A DNA stretch of 64,000 nucleotides from Aurantibacter sp042094015 (GCF_042094015.1 NZ_JBELDZ010000001.1:45051-109050), one strand, 5' to 3'. Counted from the first letter of the stretch, positions 18,881 to 29,390 are shown. The notes: a model not told the origin generated them from the sequence alone. Numbers and translations: made by a program.

Positions 18881-18969
18881 TGCCGCTTTAGTAACAATTA
18901 TTTAATAATTGAAATGAAAAGTAAAAAATAGATTAACTCGTAAAAATTAAATTTTAAGATTAACAAAAA

Positions 18970-21822
18970 ATGAAAAAAATTCTAACAACGTTTTTGTTTG
19001 GAATATTCTCAATGTCTGTAGCATTAGCTCAACAAACTATTGTAAAAGGTAGTGTTGTAGATGGAGTTACAGGAGAACCACTTGAAAACGTAATCGTAAA
19101 AATTGAAGAAACTAAACAAGAAACTACAACGAATGGTTTAGGTGAGTTTGTTTTTACTCCAACACCAGAATTAGGCGAACAAACTTTAGTTCTTTCTAAA
19201 GATGGTTATGTTGCAAAACGCTATCCAATTGTTGTGAATGAAGGCAAAGAGTTAAATATTACAGATATGTCTTTAGATATAGACATTAGTGATCAACAAG
19301 ACTTATTTACCGTAACGCTTTCGGAAGAAGACTTAAATGATGATGATAGTGGTTCAGATAATATATCTGGTTTACTGTCTTCTTCAATGGACGTTTTTCA
19401 AAGAACTGCTGCTTTTGAATTTAGTTCTTCTTTCTTTAGAGTAAGAGGATTAGATTCTGATAACGCAACTGTTATGATTAATGGTATTGAAATGAATAAA
19501 TTTGACACAGGAAGACCACAATGGGGAAATTGGGGAGGATTAAATGATGTTGTTCGTAATCAAGAACTGGCTACAAACCTTCATGCTTCAGCTTATACTT
19601 TTGGTGGTGTTTTAGGATCTACAAATATTTCTACAAGAGCTTCTGCTTACAGAGAAGGAGGACAAATAACATACTCTTCTTCAAACAGAAGTTATTCAAA
19701 TAGATTAATGGCTAAATATTCTTCTGGTTTAATGGAAGATGGTTGGGCTTATACTATTATGGCTGGAAGGCGTTGGGGAGACGAAGGTTTTCAAGACGCG
19801 ACTTTGTATGATGCTAATTCATTTTTTGCGTCTATAGAGAAAAAAATTAATGATAAACATAGCCTTAATTTCACCTCAATTTACGCACCTAATAGAAGAG
19901 GTAAATCGTCTCCGCTTACGCAAGAGGTTGCTGATTTAAAAGGTATTAAGTATAATGAATATTGGGGAGATTTAGACGGTAAGAAGAAAAACTCTCGTGT
20001 TAAAGAAGTTGAAGAGCCAATTTTGCAATTAAGTCATTATTGGGATATCAACTCTAAAACCAGTTTAAATACAACTTTAGGGTATCAATTTGGTAAGGTA
20101 GGGAATAGTCGTTTAGATTTTCCTGGAGGAGCAAACCCTAGTCCAGCATACTACCAAAACCTACCAAGCTATCACCTGTCTCAAATAGATGATGATGGAC
20201 CAAATTATGCTGCTGCTTATTTAGCAGAGCAAGAATTCATTAATAATGGTCAGATTAATTGGAATGATCTTTTTCAAGCTAATATTAATGACAATAATGA
20301 CGTTAATGGGAATCCATCAGCTGCATATTTATTATATGAAGACAGAACGGATGACAAAACATTATCTTTTAACTCGGTTTTTTCTACAGAAATTAACGAG
20401 AACATATTATTAAATGCTGGTTTGAATTATAGAAAATTAAAATCTGAGAATTTTGCAGAAGTTATAGATTTGTTAGGAAGTAATGTAGGAGTAGCTAATG
20501 TAGATGCATTTAGTCAAGTAGATTTCGATTTACTTAACCCAGGACAAATAGCAAATGAAGGAGATAAGTTTAGATATAATTTTAATTTATATGCCGAGGA
20601 AATAGGTGGTTTTGCTCAAGCACAATTTAAGTATAATAAATTTGACTTTTTTCTTGCAGGTAATATTACAAAAACACAATATCAAAGAGAAGGTTTATTT
20701 AAAAATGGAAACCAACAATTTGATATTGTTGACGAAACTACTGGTCTAGTTACTGGAACTTTAGATAACTCATCGGGAAAAGGAAAGAAACTAGATTTCA
20801 CTGGATTTGGTGCTAAAGCTGGATTTACTTATAAAGTTTCTGGAAAGCATTTATTCGATGTAAATGGTGGTTATGTTGCACAAGCACCTAATCTAAGAAA
20901 TACATATACAAACTCTAGAGAGAGCCAAGATTATGTTGGTGTTACTAGAGGAGAAAATTTTGAAGGTGTTGAATTAACAGAGGAAAAAATTAAATCTTTT
21001 GACGCAAGTTATATTTTTAGATCTTCAATTGTTAAAGCACGCTTAACAGGTTTTTATACTAAAATAGAAGATGCTAACGAAGTATCATTCTTCTTCACGC
21101 AAAGTGCTTCTACAGCAGGTTTTATTCAAGAAACACTTGCGGGTGTAGATAAAAGACATATTGGAGCAGAGTTAGGTATAGAAGCACAAGTTACTCCAAC
21201 CATTAAATTAAAAGGAGCTGCTTCAGTTGGTCAATATACTTATGATAATAATCCGTTTGTGTATTTAACATCAACTTCAGAAGATTTTAATGATAGAGCA
21301 GATGCTGGTAGTGCTGTAAATGAAATTTATCAAACATCTATTAAAAACTATAAAGTTGCAGGTGGACCACAGCGAGCTTATTCAGTTGGTTTTGAATACA
21401 GAGACCCAAAATATTGGTGGTTTGGAGCAACAGCAAACTTTTTCTCTAACACCTATGTAGACATTAGCCCATTAGCACGTTCAGAATATTTCACTCAAGA
21501 CCCAATAGATGGTGTTACATACAGTGATTATGATGCTGATATAGCTAGAGAATTATTACGTCAAGAAAAAATTGAAGACTATATGGTAATCAATTTAGTT
21601 GGTGGAAAATCTTGGAAAGTTGGAGATAAATACATTGGATTTTTTGCAAGTATAGGAAATGTATTAGATCAGCAATATAAAACTGGTGGTTTTGAACAAG
21701 GTAGAAAGTCAACATACACAGACTTGCTAGAAGATAACTCTACGCCTTCAAGAGTCTTTGCTCCAAAGTATTTCTTTGGAAGAGGAGCAAATTATTTCTT
21801 AAATTGCTACGTAAGATTTTAA
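18970..21822 (+). CDS. TonB-dependent receptor with carboxypeptidase-like domain
   Basis: A 950-residue outer membrane protein. A signal peptide (1-20, ending ALA), a carboxypeptidase-regulatory-like domain (about 23-105, GSVVDGVTGEPLENV and a GLGEF turn), an atypical plug (about 115-230, with FRVRGLDSDNATVMINGIEM) and a long beta-barrel ending in NCYVRF with the terminal Phe are visible. The family is a flavobacterial TonB receptor type often found with a DUF5689 lipoprotein and secreted nuclease or phosphatase; here all three are adjacent. It probably imports a product of extracellular degradation, but the ligand is not known. Confidence 0.85.
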   Translation: MKKILTTFLFGIFSMSVALAQQTIVKGSVVDGVTGEPLENVIVKIEETKQETTTNGLGEFVFTPTPELGEQTLVLSKDGYVAKRYPIVVNEGKELNITDMSLDIDISDQQDLFTVTLSEEDLNDDDSGSDNISGLLSSSMDVFQRTAAFEFSSSFFRVRGLDSDNATVMINGIEMNKFDTGRPQWGNWGGLNDVVRNQELATNLHASAYTFGGVLGSTNISTRASAYREGGQITYSSSNRSYSNRLMAKYSSGLMEDGWAYTIMAGRRWGDEGFQDATLYDANSFFASIEKKINDKHSLNFTSIYAPNRRGKSSPLTQEVADLKGIKYNEYWGDLDGKKKNSRVKEVEEPILQLSHYWDINSKTSLNTTLGYQFGKVGNSRLDFPGGANPSPAYYQNLPSYHLSQIDDDGPNYAAAYLAEQEFINNGQINWNDLFQANINDNNDVNGNPSAAYLLYEDRTDDKTLSFNSVFSTEINENILLNAGLNYRKLKSENFAEVIDLLGSNVGVANVDAFSQVDFDLLNPGQIANEGDKFRYNFNLYAEEIGGFAQAQFKYNKFDFFLAGNITKTQYQREGLFKNGNQQFDIVDETTGLVTGTLDNSSGKGKKLDFTGFGAKAGFTYKVSGKHLFDVNGGYVAQAPNLRNTYTNSRESQDYVGVTRGENFEGVELTEEKIKSFDASYIFRSSIVKARLTGFYTKIEDANEVSFFFTQSASTAGFIQETLAGVDKRHIGAELGIEAQVTPTIKLKGAASVGQYTYDNNPFVYLTSTSEDFNDRADAGSAVNEIYQTSIKNYKVAGGPQRAYSVGFEYRDPKYWWFGATANFFSNTYVDISPLARSEYFTQDPIDGVTYSDYDADIARELLRQEKIEDYMVINLVGGKSWKVGDKYIGFFASIGNVLDQQYKTGGFEQGRKSTYTDLLEDNSTPSRVFAPKYFFGRGANYFLNCYVRF

Positions 21823-21902
21823 ATAACAAAAAAGAAAAATTATATTTATAAACGATTTTTTAAAGAGGTTTATCCTTTTAAGAAATTTTAAAAAAAAGTA
21901 TT

Positions 21903-23318
21903 ATGATTAAAACAAACAAAATTTTAGCACTTGGATTCGGAATTGTTTCTATGCTATTCATAAACTCATGTGTTGAGGACGACGATTACACAACACCAAA
22001 CTTAACTATTGCACCAGTAGATGTATCTTCTCTTGGTTTAGAAACATCATTTTCTAATATAATTGCTCGTTATAACACAGCAGTTGTAAATGGAGAACAA
22101 GTAGGTGTTTTTTCTGTTGAAAACGATGGTCCATTATATGCTGTAGGTTATGTGGTTTCTGATGATGGATCTGGGAATTTTTATGAAGAAATTGTTATTC
22201 AAAATTCTATAGATGGGACTGATCCTTCAGGAGATGTAAGAAGAGGTTTGAAAATCGATATAAATGCTAACGACTTAGGAGGAATTTATAACTTTGGACG
22301 TAAAGTTTATATTAAATTAAATGGTTTAGCAATATCTGAAGATAATGGTGTTTATGTTTTAGGTAAATCTGAAGGAAATAGTTTAGAACAAATTGAAGAA
22401 TCTTTAGTTTCTGACTTTATAATTAGAGACCCAGAGACAGTTGTTATAGAGCCTAAAATGGTTGCAATTGAAGACTTAACTGATTTAGATGAAAGTACAT
22501 ATATCCAATTAAGTAATTCTCAAATAGTGAAAGCACAAAAAGACTTAACTTATGCTGGAGAAGCTACAGATGAATTTGATGGGTTTAGAACAATAACTAA
22601 CTGTGATACTAATGCATCATTATTATTACAAACTAGTACGTTTGCAGATTTTAACGGAGCGCAATTACCGTCGGGAAAAGGGACAATTTCTGGAGTTTAT
22701 ACTAGAGATTTTGGAGACGATTTTAGTGTGTTAATAGTAAATGCAGTTACAGATATTGATTTTAATGACCCAAATAGATGTGATCCAGTTGTTTTAGAAT
22801 GTACTGGTGTTAGTGGTGGAGGATCTACTCTTTATTCTGAAAACTTTGAAGGATTTGGTGGTTATGCAGCTGAAGGTTGGACAATGACAAATGTAGATGG
22901 CGGAAGCGTTGATTGGTTTATAAGTTCTTTTAGTGGTAACAATTATTCTAGAATTTCAGCTTTTAGCTCAGGTGAAAGTGCAGCTGAGGTTTGGTTAGTA
23001 ACTCCAGATATTGATATGGATACGACTACAGGAGAAGAGTTAAGTTTTGATTTAGAAGCAGCTTTTGCTAATGGAATTATAATTTCTGTTTATGCATCAA
23101 CTGATTTCTCAGGAGATGTTACTACTGCAACTTGGACGCAATTAGATGCAAATATTCAAGCTGGTCCTTCAAGTGGATTTGGTGGTTTTGAAACTATTGA
23201 TCCAATAAACATATCTTGTTTGGATGGTTCTGTAAACTTTGCATTTGTTTATACTGGTTCAGACCCTAGTGCTACAACTAGATATCATTTAGATAATTTA
23301 GTTATAACAGGTAACTAA
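21903..23318 (+). CDS. DUF5689 surface lipoprotein with cleaved-adhesin-like domain
   Basis: A 471-residue lipoprotein. Its signal sequence ends in a lipobox with the acylated Cys at C23, followed by V-E-D-D-D; such an acidic run just after the Cys matches the Bacteroidota lipoprotein export signal for surface exposure. A DUF5689 domain occupies about 35-285, and a choice-of-anchor J (jelly-roll) domain about 305-470 with SENFEGF and GWTMTNVDGG motifs. It is 80 bases after the TonB receptor and is probably its surface substrate-binding partner, as SusD is for SusC. That function is inferred from gene order. Confidence 0.8.
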   Translation: MIKTNKILALGFGIVSMLFINSCVEDDDYTTPNLTIAPVDVSSLGLETSFSNIIARYNTAVVNGEQVGVFSVENDGPLYAVGYVVSDDGSGNFYEEIVIQNSIDGTDPSGDVRRGLKIDINANDLGGIYNFGRKVYIKLNGLAISEDNGVYVLGKSEGNSLEQIEESLVSDFIIRDPETVVIEPKMVAIEDLTDLDESTYIQLSNSQIVKAQKDLTYAGEATDEFDGFRTITNCDTNASLLLQTSTFADFNGAQLPSGKGTISGVYTRDFGDDFSVLIVNAVTDIDFNDPNRCDPVVLECTGVSGGGSTLYSENFEGFGGYAAEGWTMTNVDGGSVDWFISSFSGNNYSRISAFSSGESAAEVWLVTPDIDMDTTTGEELSFDLEAAFANGIIISVYASTDFSGDVTTATWTQLDANIQAGPSSGFGGFETIDPINISCLDGSVNFAFVYTGSDPSATTRYHLDNLVITGN

Positions 23319-23335
23319 AAAATAAAATAATTTTA

Positions 23336-23365
23336 AAAACCCGCTAGTTTATTCTAGCGGGTTTT
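23336..23365 (+). terminator. Intrinsic terminator after the DUF5689 gene
   Basis: Strong 12-bp stem (AAAACCCGCTAG / CTAGCGGGTTTT) with a 6-base loop and a following T-run. This GC-rich hairpin clearly closes the TonB receptor-DUF5689 unit. Confidence 0.92.
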
Positions 23366-23378
23366 TTATTTTTAGCCT

Positions 23379-23756
23379 ATGACAATTTTCAATCAATTAT
23401 ATCTTTTTGTATTTAATAAATACAAACCAAAATATAAACTCAAGGCTAATAGCATTGCCCTAATTTATATATCTATTTTACAAATAAGTTTAGTGTTTTT
23501 AGCAGGTACATTTGTTGCTGCATTTTCAAATCAAATGAATTTAGATTTAATGTCTCAATCAAAAGCAATTACCTTTTTTGTAATTATAGCAATAGTCATT
23601 CATTTCTCAAATTGGATGAGTTATAGTGGTCAATCTAGAAAGGTTATGAACGCTAAATACAATAAAAGTAAAAAAATAGAACAAAATGTTATATTGGTTT
23701 TTTGTTTACCAATATTAGCTTTTTTATTGGGCTCGTTATTTCTTCAGAGTCTATAG
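23379..23756 (+). CDS. Small integral membrane protein of unknown function
   Basis: A 125-residue hypothetical protein I do not recognise. It has three predicted transmembrane helices (about 25-50, 62-82 and 103-124) separated by short basic loops, including YSGQSRKVMNAKYNKSKK between helices two and three. No enzyme motif is visible. It starts 14 bases after a strong terminator and ends 135 bases before the next gene, so it appears monocistronic. No clear -7 element was found. Confidence 0.65.
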   Translation: MTIFNQLYLFVFNKYKPKYKLKANSIALIYISILQISLVFLAGTFVAAFSNQMNLDLMSQSKAITFFVIIAIVIHFSNWMSYSGQSRKVMNAKYNKSKKIEQNVILVFCLPILAFLLGSLFLQSL

Positions 23757-23891
23757 TTTTATGAATAATACTTTTTAATGTGTTTTTAATCGACACAAAG
23801 AAACACTTAGTCTATTATAATATTAAAACATTATGTTGATTTTTAAATATTATTACTTTAGATAAATTAAATTTAACACAATTATAAAAAA

Positions 23892-26495
23892 ATGAAGAAT
23901 TTTACATTTTTGTGCGTACTCTTTTTAGGGATAATTAGTGGTTTTTCGCAAACAAATTTTAATGTTGATTGTAGTGCTGGTACACAAGTATTTAATTATT
24001 GTTATACAAGTAATAGTACCGAAACAGTAACTTTTACTTCAACTACAGGATTCCCACTTCAATTAGTATTTGATGCTGGTTCTGTTGAGGCAGGATGGGA
24101 TACTATAATTATTAATGATTCTGATGGAAGTGATTTGTCTGGTTTAATTGATGGAGATTTAACAGGTTTATCTTTTACTTCTTCAGGAGATTCAATTTCT
24201 TTTACTTTTGATTCTGATGGCTCTGTATCTTGTGATTCAGGTAGTGAAACCGAAATTGAGGTATCCGTAAATTGTTTAACGTGTCAGCCACCAATTGCTA
24301 CTTTTACAGCTGTTGATGATTGTTCAAATCCAGATGCGCCAGTTTTTTATGTTGAAGTTGATTTAACAGATATAGGGTCTGCTTCTTTTATACAAATTGT
24401 AGATAATCAAGGTAGTCCAGGACAATTGCCTACAGCTCCAGGGTTATTTAATTTTGGACCATATGCATTTGATTTAGATGTAGTAATAGAAATAAGTACT
24501 GATGATATAAACTGTATAGTAACAAGTGATGTTTTGAAATCTACCTGTCCTATACCACCAAACGAATGTTCTATGATATTTGCTGGTCCAGACGCTACTT
24601 TTGATTGTAATAATAATTCAGTTGATTTAACAGCTTCTTTTCAAGTAACGGGTCAAGATTTTAATGTATACGAAATTAATGCCTTATCGACTTGTCCAAC
24701 TCCTCCAACAACAGGTGGAACTCCAACCAGTTTGGATATTGATGATACTTGGTCTGAGGTAGTTGATTTAGAATTCGATTTTTGTTTTTTTGGTGGCGTA
24801 TATAACCAAATAGTAATTGGTTCTAATGGTGTTGCTTCTTTTGATACATCATTAGCTGGTGGCTATAATGATTGGGGTTTTTCAGATCCTTTACCAAATA
24901 ACACAGATGCTGCTTTGTCAGAACCTAATATTTTTGCTGGATTACATGATATTGATCCTTCAGTGTGTGGAGATGTTAATTATTCTGTTTTAGGTACTGC
25001 TCCTAGTAGACAATTTCTAATTAATTTTTCTGAAGTATGTCAATTTAGTTGTAATGATTTACAATCTACAATGCAAATTATTTTATATGAAAGCTCAAAT
25101 AATATTGATATAAACATCTTTGAAAAACCTTCTTGTTTAGGATGGAATGGTGGTAGAGCAGTTATTGGTGTTCAAAACCCAGCTTCAGACATTGCATTTA
25201 CGCCTCCAGGTAGAAACACTGGTGTTTGGGATGTGGACCCAAGTGCTCCAGAATCTTACCGTTTTTCACCTGGTGTAAGTACTACTCCAGATTATGTTTT
25301 TGAATGGTATGACAATGGAATATTTATTGGTAATACAGAAACAATAACAGTAAATCCAACAGAAGCTACATCTTATACAGCTTCTATAACATATTCTCAA
25401 TGTACTGGTGGGAATGTTACTGTTACAGATACTGTAACTATATCACCTGATCCATTAATTAGTGATGATTCTAGTTTCACTATTACACCAAATTGTGATG
25501 GAGCAACAGTTGTTATAGACGGTGATACTGGTGGCTTTTTTGCCTTTAATCCTGTGCCAACCGATGGAGCGGTAATTGACTCTTTAACCGGTGAGGTTAC
25601 AAATGGAGTCTCTGGAACATCTTATACTATAGAATATGCAGTTAATCCTACAGATATTTGTGGATCAACAACTACGCAAACATTTACGGTTTTTGGAGCA
25701 GTTAATTTACAGACACCAATAAATGGACTACAAGTTTGTAGTGTAGGTAACATTTTAGATTTTGATTTAACTATATTAGAAGTAGAAATTTTAGGGTCTT
25801 TAACAGGTATTACATTAACGTATTATAATTCATTATCAAATGCAGAGACTGAAACTTCTCCAATTGCATTACCTACAAATTACCAAACAAATACCGCGGA
25901 AACAATCTACGTTAGAGGTGAAGATAATATTACTGGATGTTTTTCTACAACACAATTTGATGTTTCTAGTTTTATAACTCCTACAAGTTCATTTGACTTA
26001 TCTCAATCTTATGAGGTTTGTCCAAATGCTACCAATCCAATTACAATTACTGCAATTGCCGAAAATTATAATTTGTCTGAAGTAGATATAAAATGGTATT
26101 TTGAAGGTTCTGAGATTATTGGTCAATCAGGTTTAGATTTACCAACGGTTTTAGAAGCAGGTAATTATGAAATTGAAGTTACTAATTTAACAACTAGTTG
26201 TTCTTCAATAGAAGCTATTACTGTTGTCGAATTGGTTAATTGTGTTTTCCCACAAGGTATTTCTCCTAATAACGATGGTTTAAATGATAATTTCGACCTA
26301 TCTAGTTTTGATGTTCAGTCTTTAGAGATTTTCAATAGAAATGGAACACAGGTTTATATTAAAAGTGATGGTTACACAGATCAATGGTATGGACAATCTA
26401 AAAATGGAGACGAATTACCTGTAGGGACATATTACTTTATTGCTAAATATGTAGATGGTAATACTAAGGCTTCTTGGGTTTATATCAATAGATAA
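23892..26495 (+). CDS. Secreted adhesin-like protein with T9SS type B sorting domain
   Basis: An 867-residue secreted protein. It has a signal peptide (1-19, ending GFSQ), a CUB-like cysteine-containing domain (about 25-125), a nidogen-like region (about 250-440, with paired Cys and the NIFAGLHDID and GRAVIGVQNP stretches), Ig/PKD-like segments, and a C-terminal gliding-motility/CHU_C domain (about 785-867, PQGISPNNDGLNDNF) that marks T9SS type B cargo. The type B signal normally needs a PorP/SprF-family partner, and one follows 38 bases downstream. It is probably a surface adhesin; its target is unknown. Confidence 0.82.
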   Translation: MKNFTFLCVLFLGIISGFSQTNFNVDCSAGTQVFNYCYTSNSTETVTFTSTTGFPLQLVFDAGSVEAGWDTIIINDSDGSDLSGLIDGDLTGLSFTSSGDSISFTFDSDGSVSCDSGSETEIEVSVNCLTCQPPIATFTAVDDCSNPDAPVFYVEVDLTDIGSASFIQIVDNQGSPGQLPTAPGLFNFGPYAFDLDVVIEISTDDINCIVTSDVLKSTCPIPPNECSMIFAGPDATFDCNNNSVDLTASFQVTGQDFNVYEINALSTCPTPPTTGGTPTSLDIDDTWSEVVDLEFDFCFFGGVYNQIVIGSNGVASFDTSLAGGYNDWGFSDPLPNNTDAALSEPNIFAGLHDIDPSVCGDVNYSVLGTAPSRQFLINFSEVCQFSCNDLQSTMQIILYESSNNIDINIFEKPSCLGWNGGRAVIGVQNPASDIAFTPPGRNTGVWDVDPSAPESYRFSPGVSTTPDYVFEWYDNGIFIGNTETITVNPTEATSYTASITYSQCTGGNVTVTDTVTISPDPLISDDSSFTITPNCDGATVVIDGDTGGFFAFNPVPTDGAVIDSLTGEVTNGVSGTSYTIEYAVNPTDICGSTTTQTFTVFGAVNLQTPINGLQVCSVGNILDFDLTILEVEILGSLTGITLTYYNSLSNAETETSPIALPTNYQTNTAETIYVRGEDNITGCFSTTQFDVSSFITPTSSFDLSQSYEVCPNATNPITITAIAENYNLSEVDIKWYFEGSEIIGQSGLDLPTVLEAGNYEIEVTNLTTSCSSIEAITVVELVNCVFPQGISPNNDGLNDNFDLSSFDVQSLEIFNRNGTQVYIKSDGYTDQWYGQSKNGDELPVGTYYFIAKYVDGNTKASWVYINR

Positions 26496-26533
26496 GATTA
26501 ATAAAAACAAAAGAATAAATACAATTAACACAG

Positions 26534-27445
26534 ATGAAAAAACTACAATTAGTTATCATTTTATTATTGGCAGGATTGGCAGTGCAAGCACAACAAGATC
26601 CGCAATACACGCAATATATGTATAATATGAATATTGTAAATCCCGCTTATGCTGGATCTACAGGAACCACTTCTATTGGAGCATTATACAGAAGTCAATG
26701 GGTCGGTTTAGAAGGTGCGCCAAGTACAGGTACATTATCTATACATTCTCCAGTAGGAGAACGCGTAGGTTTGGGGTTATCATTTATTAGTGATGAAATA
26801 GGACCGGTAGAAGAAACTAACGCATATATAGATTTCTCATACACAATACCAACAAGCGAATCAACAAAACTAGCTTTTGGATTAAAAGCAGGAGCTACAT
26901 TTCATAAAATAGGCTTGCAAGGTTTAGATGTTGTAGACTCTGGTGATGTTTTTTTCTCACAAAATGTAGATGAAGTTACACCAAACATTGGAGCAGGAGT
27001 TTATTTTTATAAGCCAAACAAGTACTATATTTCAGCCTCAATACCTAATATTTTAAACTCAGTGCATTTAGATGCAAACGGAACTAAAATAGGAAGTGAA
27101 ACTAATCATTTATTTGGTGCAGCAGGATATGTTTTTGACTTGTCAGAAAACTTTAAATTAAAGCCGCATACAATGGCTAAATTTGCGTTTGATGCGCCAT
27201 TAAGTTTTGATGTGAATTTGAATTTATTTATGTATGATCTAGTAGAAGTTGGTGCAGGATATAGACTAGATGATTCTTTTAGTGGAATGATTAATTTTAT
27301 GGTGTCACCAAGTTTAAGAATAGGATACGCTTATGATGCAATTCAATCCGATTTAAACATTGTAACGAGTTCATCTCACGAGATATTTATCAATTTTGAT
27401 ATTAATATCCCAAGTAAAGTTTCACGTTCACCACGTTATTTTTAA
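26534..27445 (+). CDS. PorP/SprF-family T9SS outer membrane protein
   Basis: A 303-residue outer membrane beta-barrel of the PorP/SprF family, with signal peptide 1-19 (ending VQAQ), the family start QQDPQYTQYMYN, and NPAYAGS shortly after. Members are needed for export or surface attachment of a specific type B cargo such as SprB; this one most likely serves the adhesin encoded just upstream. It is followed 42 bases later by an OmpA-type gene. The three form the adhesin-PorP/SprF-OmpA set repeated through flavobacterial genomes. Because several paralogues are usual, I give no specific symbol. Confidence 0.88.
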   Translation: MKKLQLVIILLLAGLAVQAQQDPQYTQYMYNMNIVNPAYAGSTGTTSIGALYRSQWVGLEGAPSTGTLSIHSPVGERVGLGLSFISDEIGPVEETNAYIDFSYTIPTSESTKLAFGLKAGATFHKIGLQGLDVVDSGDVFFSQNVDEVTPNIGAGVYFYKPNKYYISASIPNILNSVHLDANGTKIGSETNHLFGAAGYVFDLSENFKLKPHTMAKFAFDAPLSFDVNLNLFMYDLVEVGAGYRLDDSFSGMINFMVSPSLRIGYAYDAIQSDLNIVTSSSHEIFINFDINIPSKVSRSPRYF

Positions 27446-27487
27446 TTAACAAAAAGTAACAAAGTATAAATCTAAAGAAAACATCAG

Positions 27488-29371
27488 ATGAAGAATATAA
27501 AAATCACCATCATAGCTTTATTGTTAGTTGGTTTTAGCGGAATAGCACAAAACAAAAACACAGAAAAAGCAGATAATTTATTTAAGAAGTTACAGTATGT
27601 AGATGCAATAAGCGCCTACAATAAGCTAGTTGAAAAAGGAGAAGCAGACACTTATGTATACGGAAGGTTAGCTGAAGCTAATTTTAATGTTTACAATACG
27701 GAAGAAGCAGAACGTTGGTATTCAAAAGCATTAACAGATAGTAATGATTCAGAGATGATTTATAATTATGCTCAAATGCTAAAAGCAAACGGAAAACAAG
27801 ACGCTTCTAACGCACAAATGCAAAAGTTCGCAGATATAAGTCCAAAAGACGATAGAGCAATAGCGTTTAAGGAAAATAACGATTATTTACCTAAGTTATT
27901 AAAAGCAAAGCCACAATACGATTTAGAAAGCGCATCTTTTAATTCTGAATTTTCAGATTTTGGAGGAACAGTAAATAACGAGATGTTATACTTTGCATCA
28001 GCAAGAAATACATCTAGAAAAACTTACAAAAGAACAGAAGAGTCTTTTTTAGATGTATACCAAGTTTCAACAACTGGTGAAGGTGAAGCCGGAACAGTAA
28101 ATGGAGCTGTAAACACAAAACACCATGAAGGATTAGTAACATTTAGTCCAGATGGAGAAACAATGTATTTTTCAAGAGAAAGCTTTTATGAAGGTGAGTC
28201 AGAGAAATTAGAAGGCGATAAAACAAAATTTAGTGTTCACTATTTATATAAAGTTACAAAAAACGGAGATAGCTGGAATAAAGCCGAAGAATTACCATTT
28301 AATAACAACACATACTCTTTAAGAGATCCAAGTTTAAGTTCAGATGGTACGATCTTATATTTTGCGTCTAATATGCCAAACGGATTTGGAATGTATGATT
28401 TATATAAAATAAGTGTAAATACAGACGGAACTTTTGGAGAACCAGAAAATTTAGGAGAAAAAGTAAATACAGCAGGAAATGAAGGTTTCCCATATATGAG
28501 TTCTAATAATACACTCTATTTTTCATCTACAGGACATTTAGGATTAGGTGGATTAGATGTATTCGAATTTAAAGATGGCGCAATTAAAAATTTAGGTCAA
28601 CCTATAAATTCTGTAGCAGATGATTTAGCATTTACTATAAATGAAGAATCTGAGGAAGGTTTTGTATCATCTAATCGTGAAGGAGGAAAAGGAAACGACG
28701 ATATTTATAAAATAGCACGTATTAAACCTTGTTATACAGAGGTATTTGCAACTGTTGTAGATAAAGAAACTAATAATCCTATATCAGGAGCAGATATTGT
28801 AATAACAGATGCAGAAGGAAATGTAGTATTAAAAGAAACTACTAAAGAAGATGGAACAGTTACTTACAAAACATTCTGTGAAACTGATTTAACTTTGTCA
28901 GCAGCAAAAACAGATTACGAAAGTAATACTATGTCTTATGTAACAACAAAAGAATCTGAAGATAAAGTACAAGTTACATTACAACCAATAGAGAAGTTAA
29001 TTATTGAAGACGAAGTGGTTTTAAATCCTATTTTATTCGATTTTGATAAATCTAACATACATGAACAAGCTGCATTTGAATTAGATAAATTAGTTGCAAT
29101 TATGACTAAATACCCTGATATGGTTATTTTTGCAAAATCTCATACGGATTACAAAGGTAAAGATGCTTATAACATGAAGTTGTCTGAACGTAGAGCACAG
29201 AGTACTGTTCAATATGTAATATCTAAAGGAATTGCTAAAGAACGTATTACAGGACAAGGATTTGGAGAAACAGAACCAAAGGTTGACTGCGGTAGAAAAT
29301 GTACAGATGAAGAACGACAAACTAATCGTCGTTCAGAATTTAAGATAGTAAGTGGCGGACCTCAAAAATAA
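27488..29371 (+). CDS. OmpA-family protein with TPR, PD40 and carboxypeptidase-like domains (PorE-like)
   Basis: A 627-residue outer-membrane-associated protein. It has a signal peptide (1-20, ending GIAQ), a TPR-like helical region (about 25-130), WD40/PD40 propeller repeats (about 150-405, with VTFSPDGETMYFS and PSLSSDGTILYFAS), a carboxypeptidase-regulatory-like domain (about 415-495), and a C-terminal OmpA peptidoglycan-binding domain (about 515-627, ending RQTNRRSEF). This layout resembles PorE, which anchors the T9SS to peptidoglycan. As the last gene of the type B module it probably links the module to the cell wall. A paralogue of PorE rather than PorE itself is likely. Confidence 0.85.
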   Translation: MKNIKITIIALLLVGFSGIAQNKNTEKADNLFKKLQYVDAISAYNKLVEKGEADTYVYGRLAEANFNVYNTEEAERWYSKALTDSNDSEMIYNYAQMLKANGKQDASNAQMQKFADISPKDDRAIAFKENNDYLPKLLKAKPQYDLESASFNSEFSDFGGTVNNEMLYFASARNTSRKTYKRTEESFLDVYQVSTTGEGEAGTVNGAVNTKHHEGLVTFSPDGETMYFSRESFYEGESEKLEGDKTKFSVHYLYKVTKNGDSWNKAEELPFNNNTYSLRDPSLSSDGTILYFASNMPNGFGMYDLYKISVNTDGTFGEPENLGEKVNTAGNEGFPYMSSNNTLYFSSTGHLGLGGLDVFEFKDGAIKNLGQPINSVADDLAFTINEESEEGFVSSNREGGKGNDDIYKIARIKPCYTEVFATVVDKETNNPISGADIVITDAEGNVVLKETTKEDGTVTYKTFCETDLTLSAAKTDYESNTMSYVTTKESEDKVQVTLQPIEKLIIEDEVVLNPILFDFDKSNIHEQAAFELDKLVAIMTKYPDMVIFAKSHTDYKGKDAYNMKLSERRAQSTVQYVISKGIAKERITGQGFGETEPKVDCGRKCTDEERQTNRRSEFKIVSGGPQK

Positions 29372-29390
29372 GTACTTCCTATATAAAACA

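Noticed and set aside
23836..23861. Promoter TTG...TTACTTTAG before the type B adhesin
   Set aside because: The -7 element has two mismatches to TAnnTTTG and the spacing from TTG is too short (about 15 bases).
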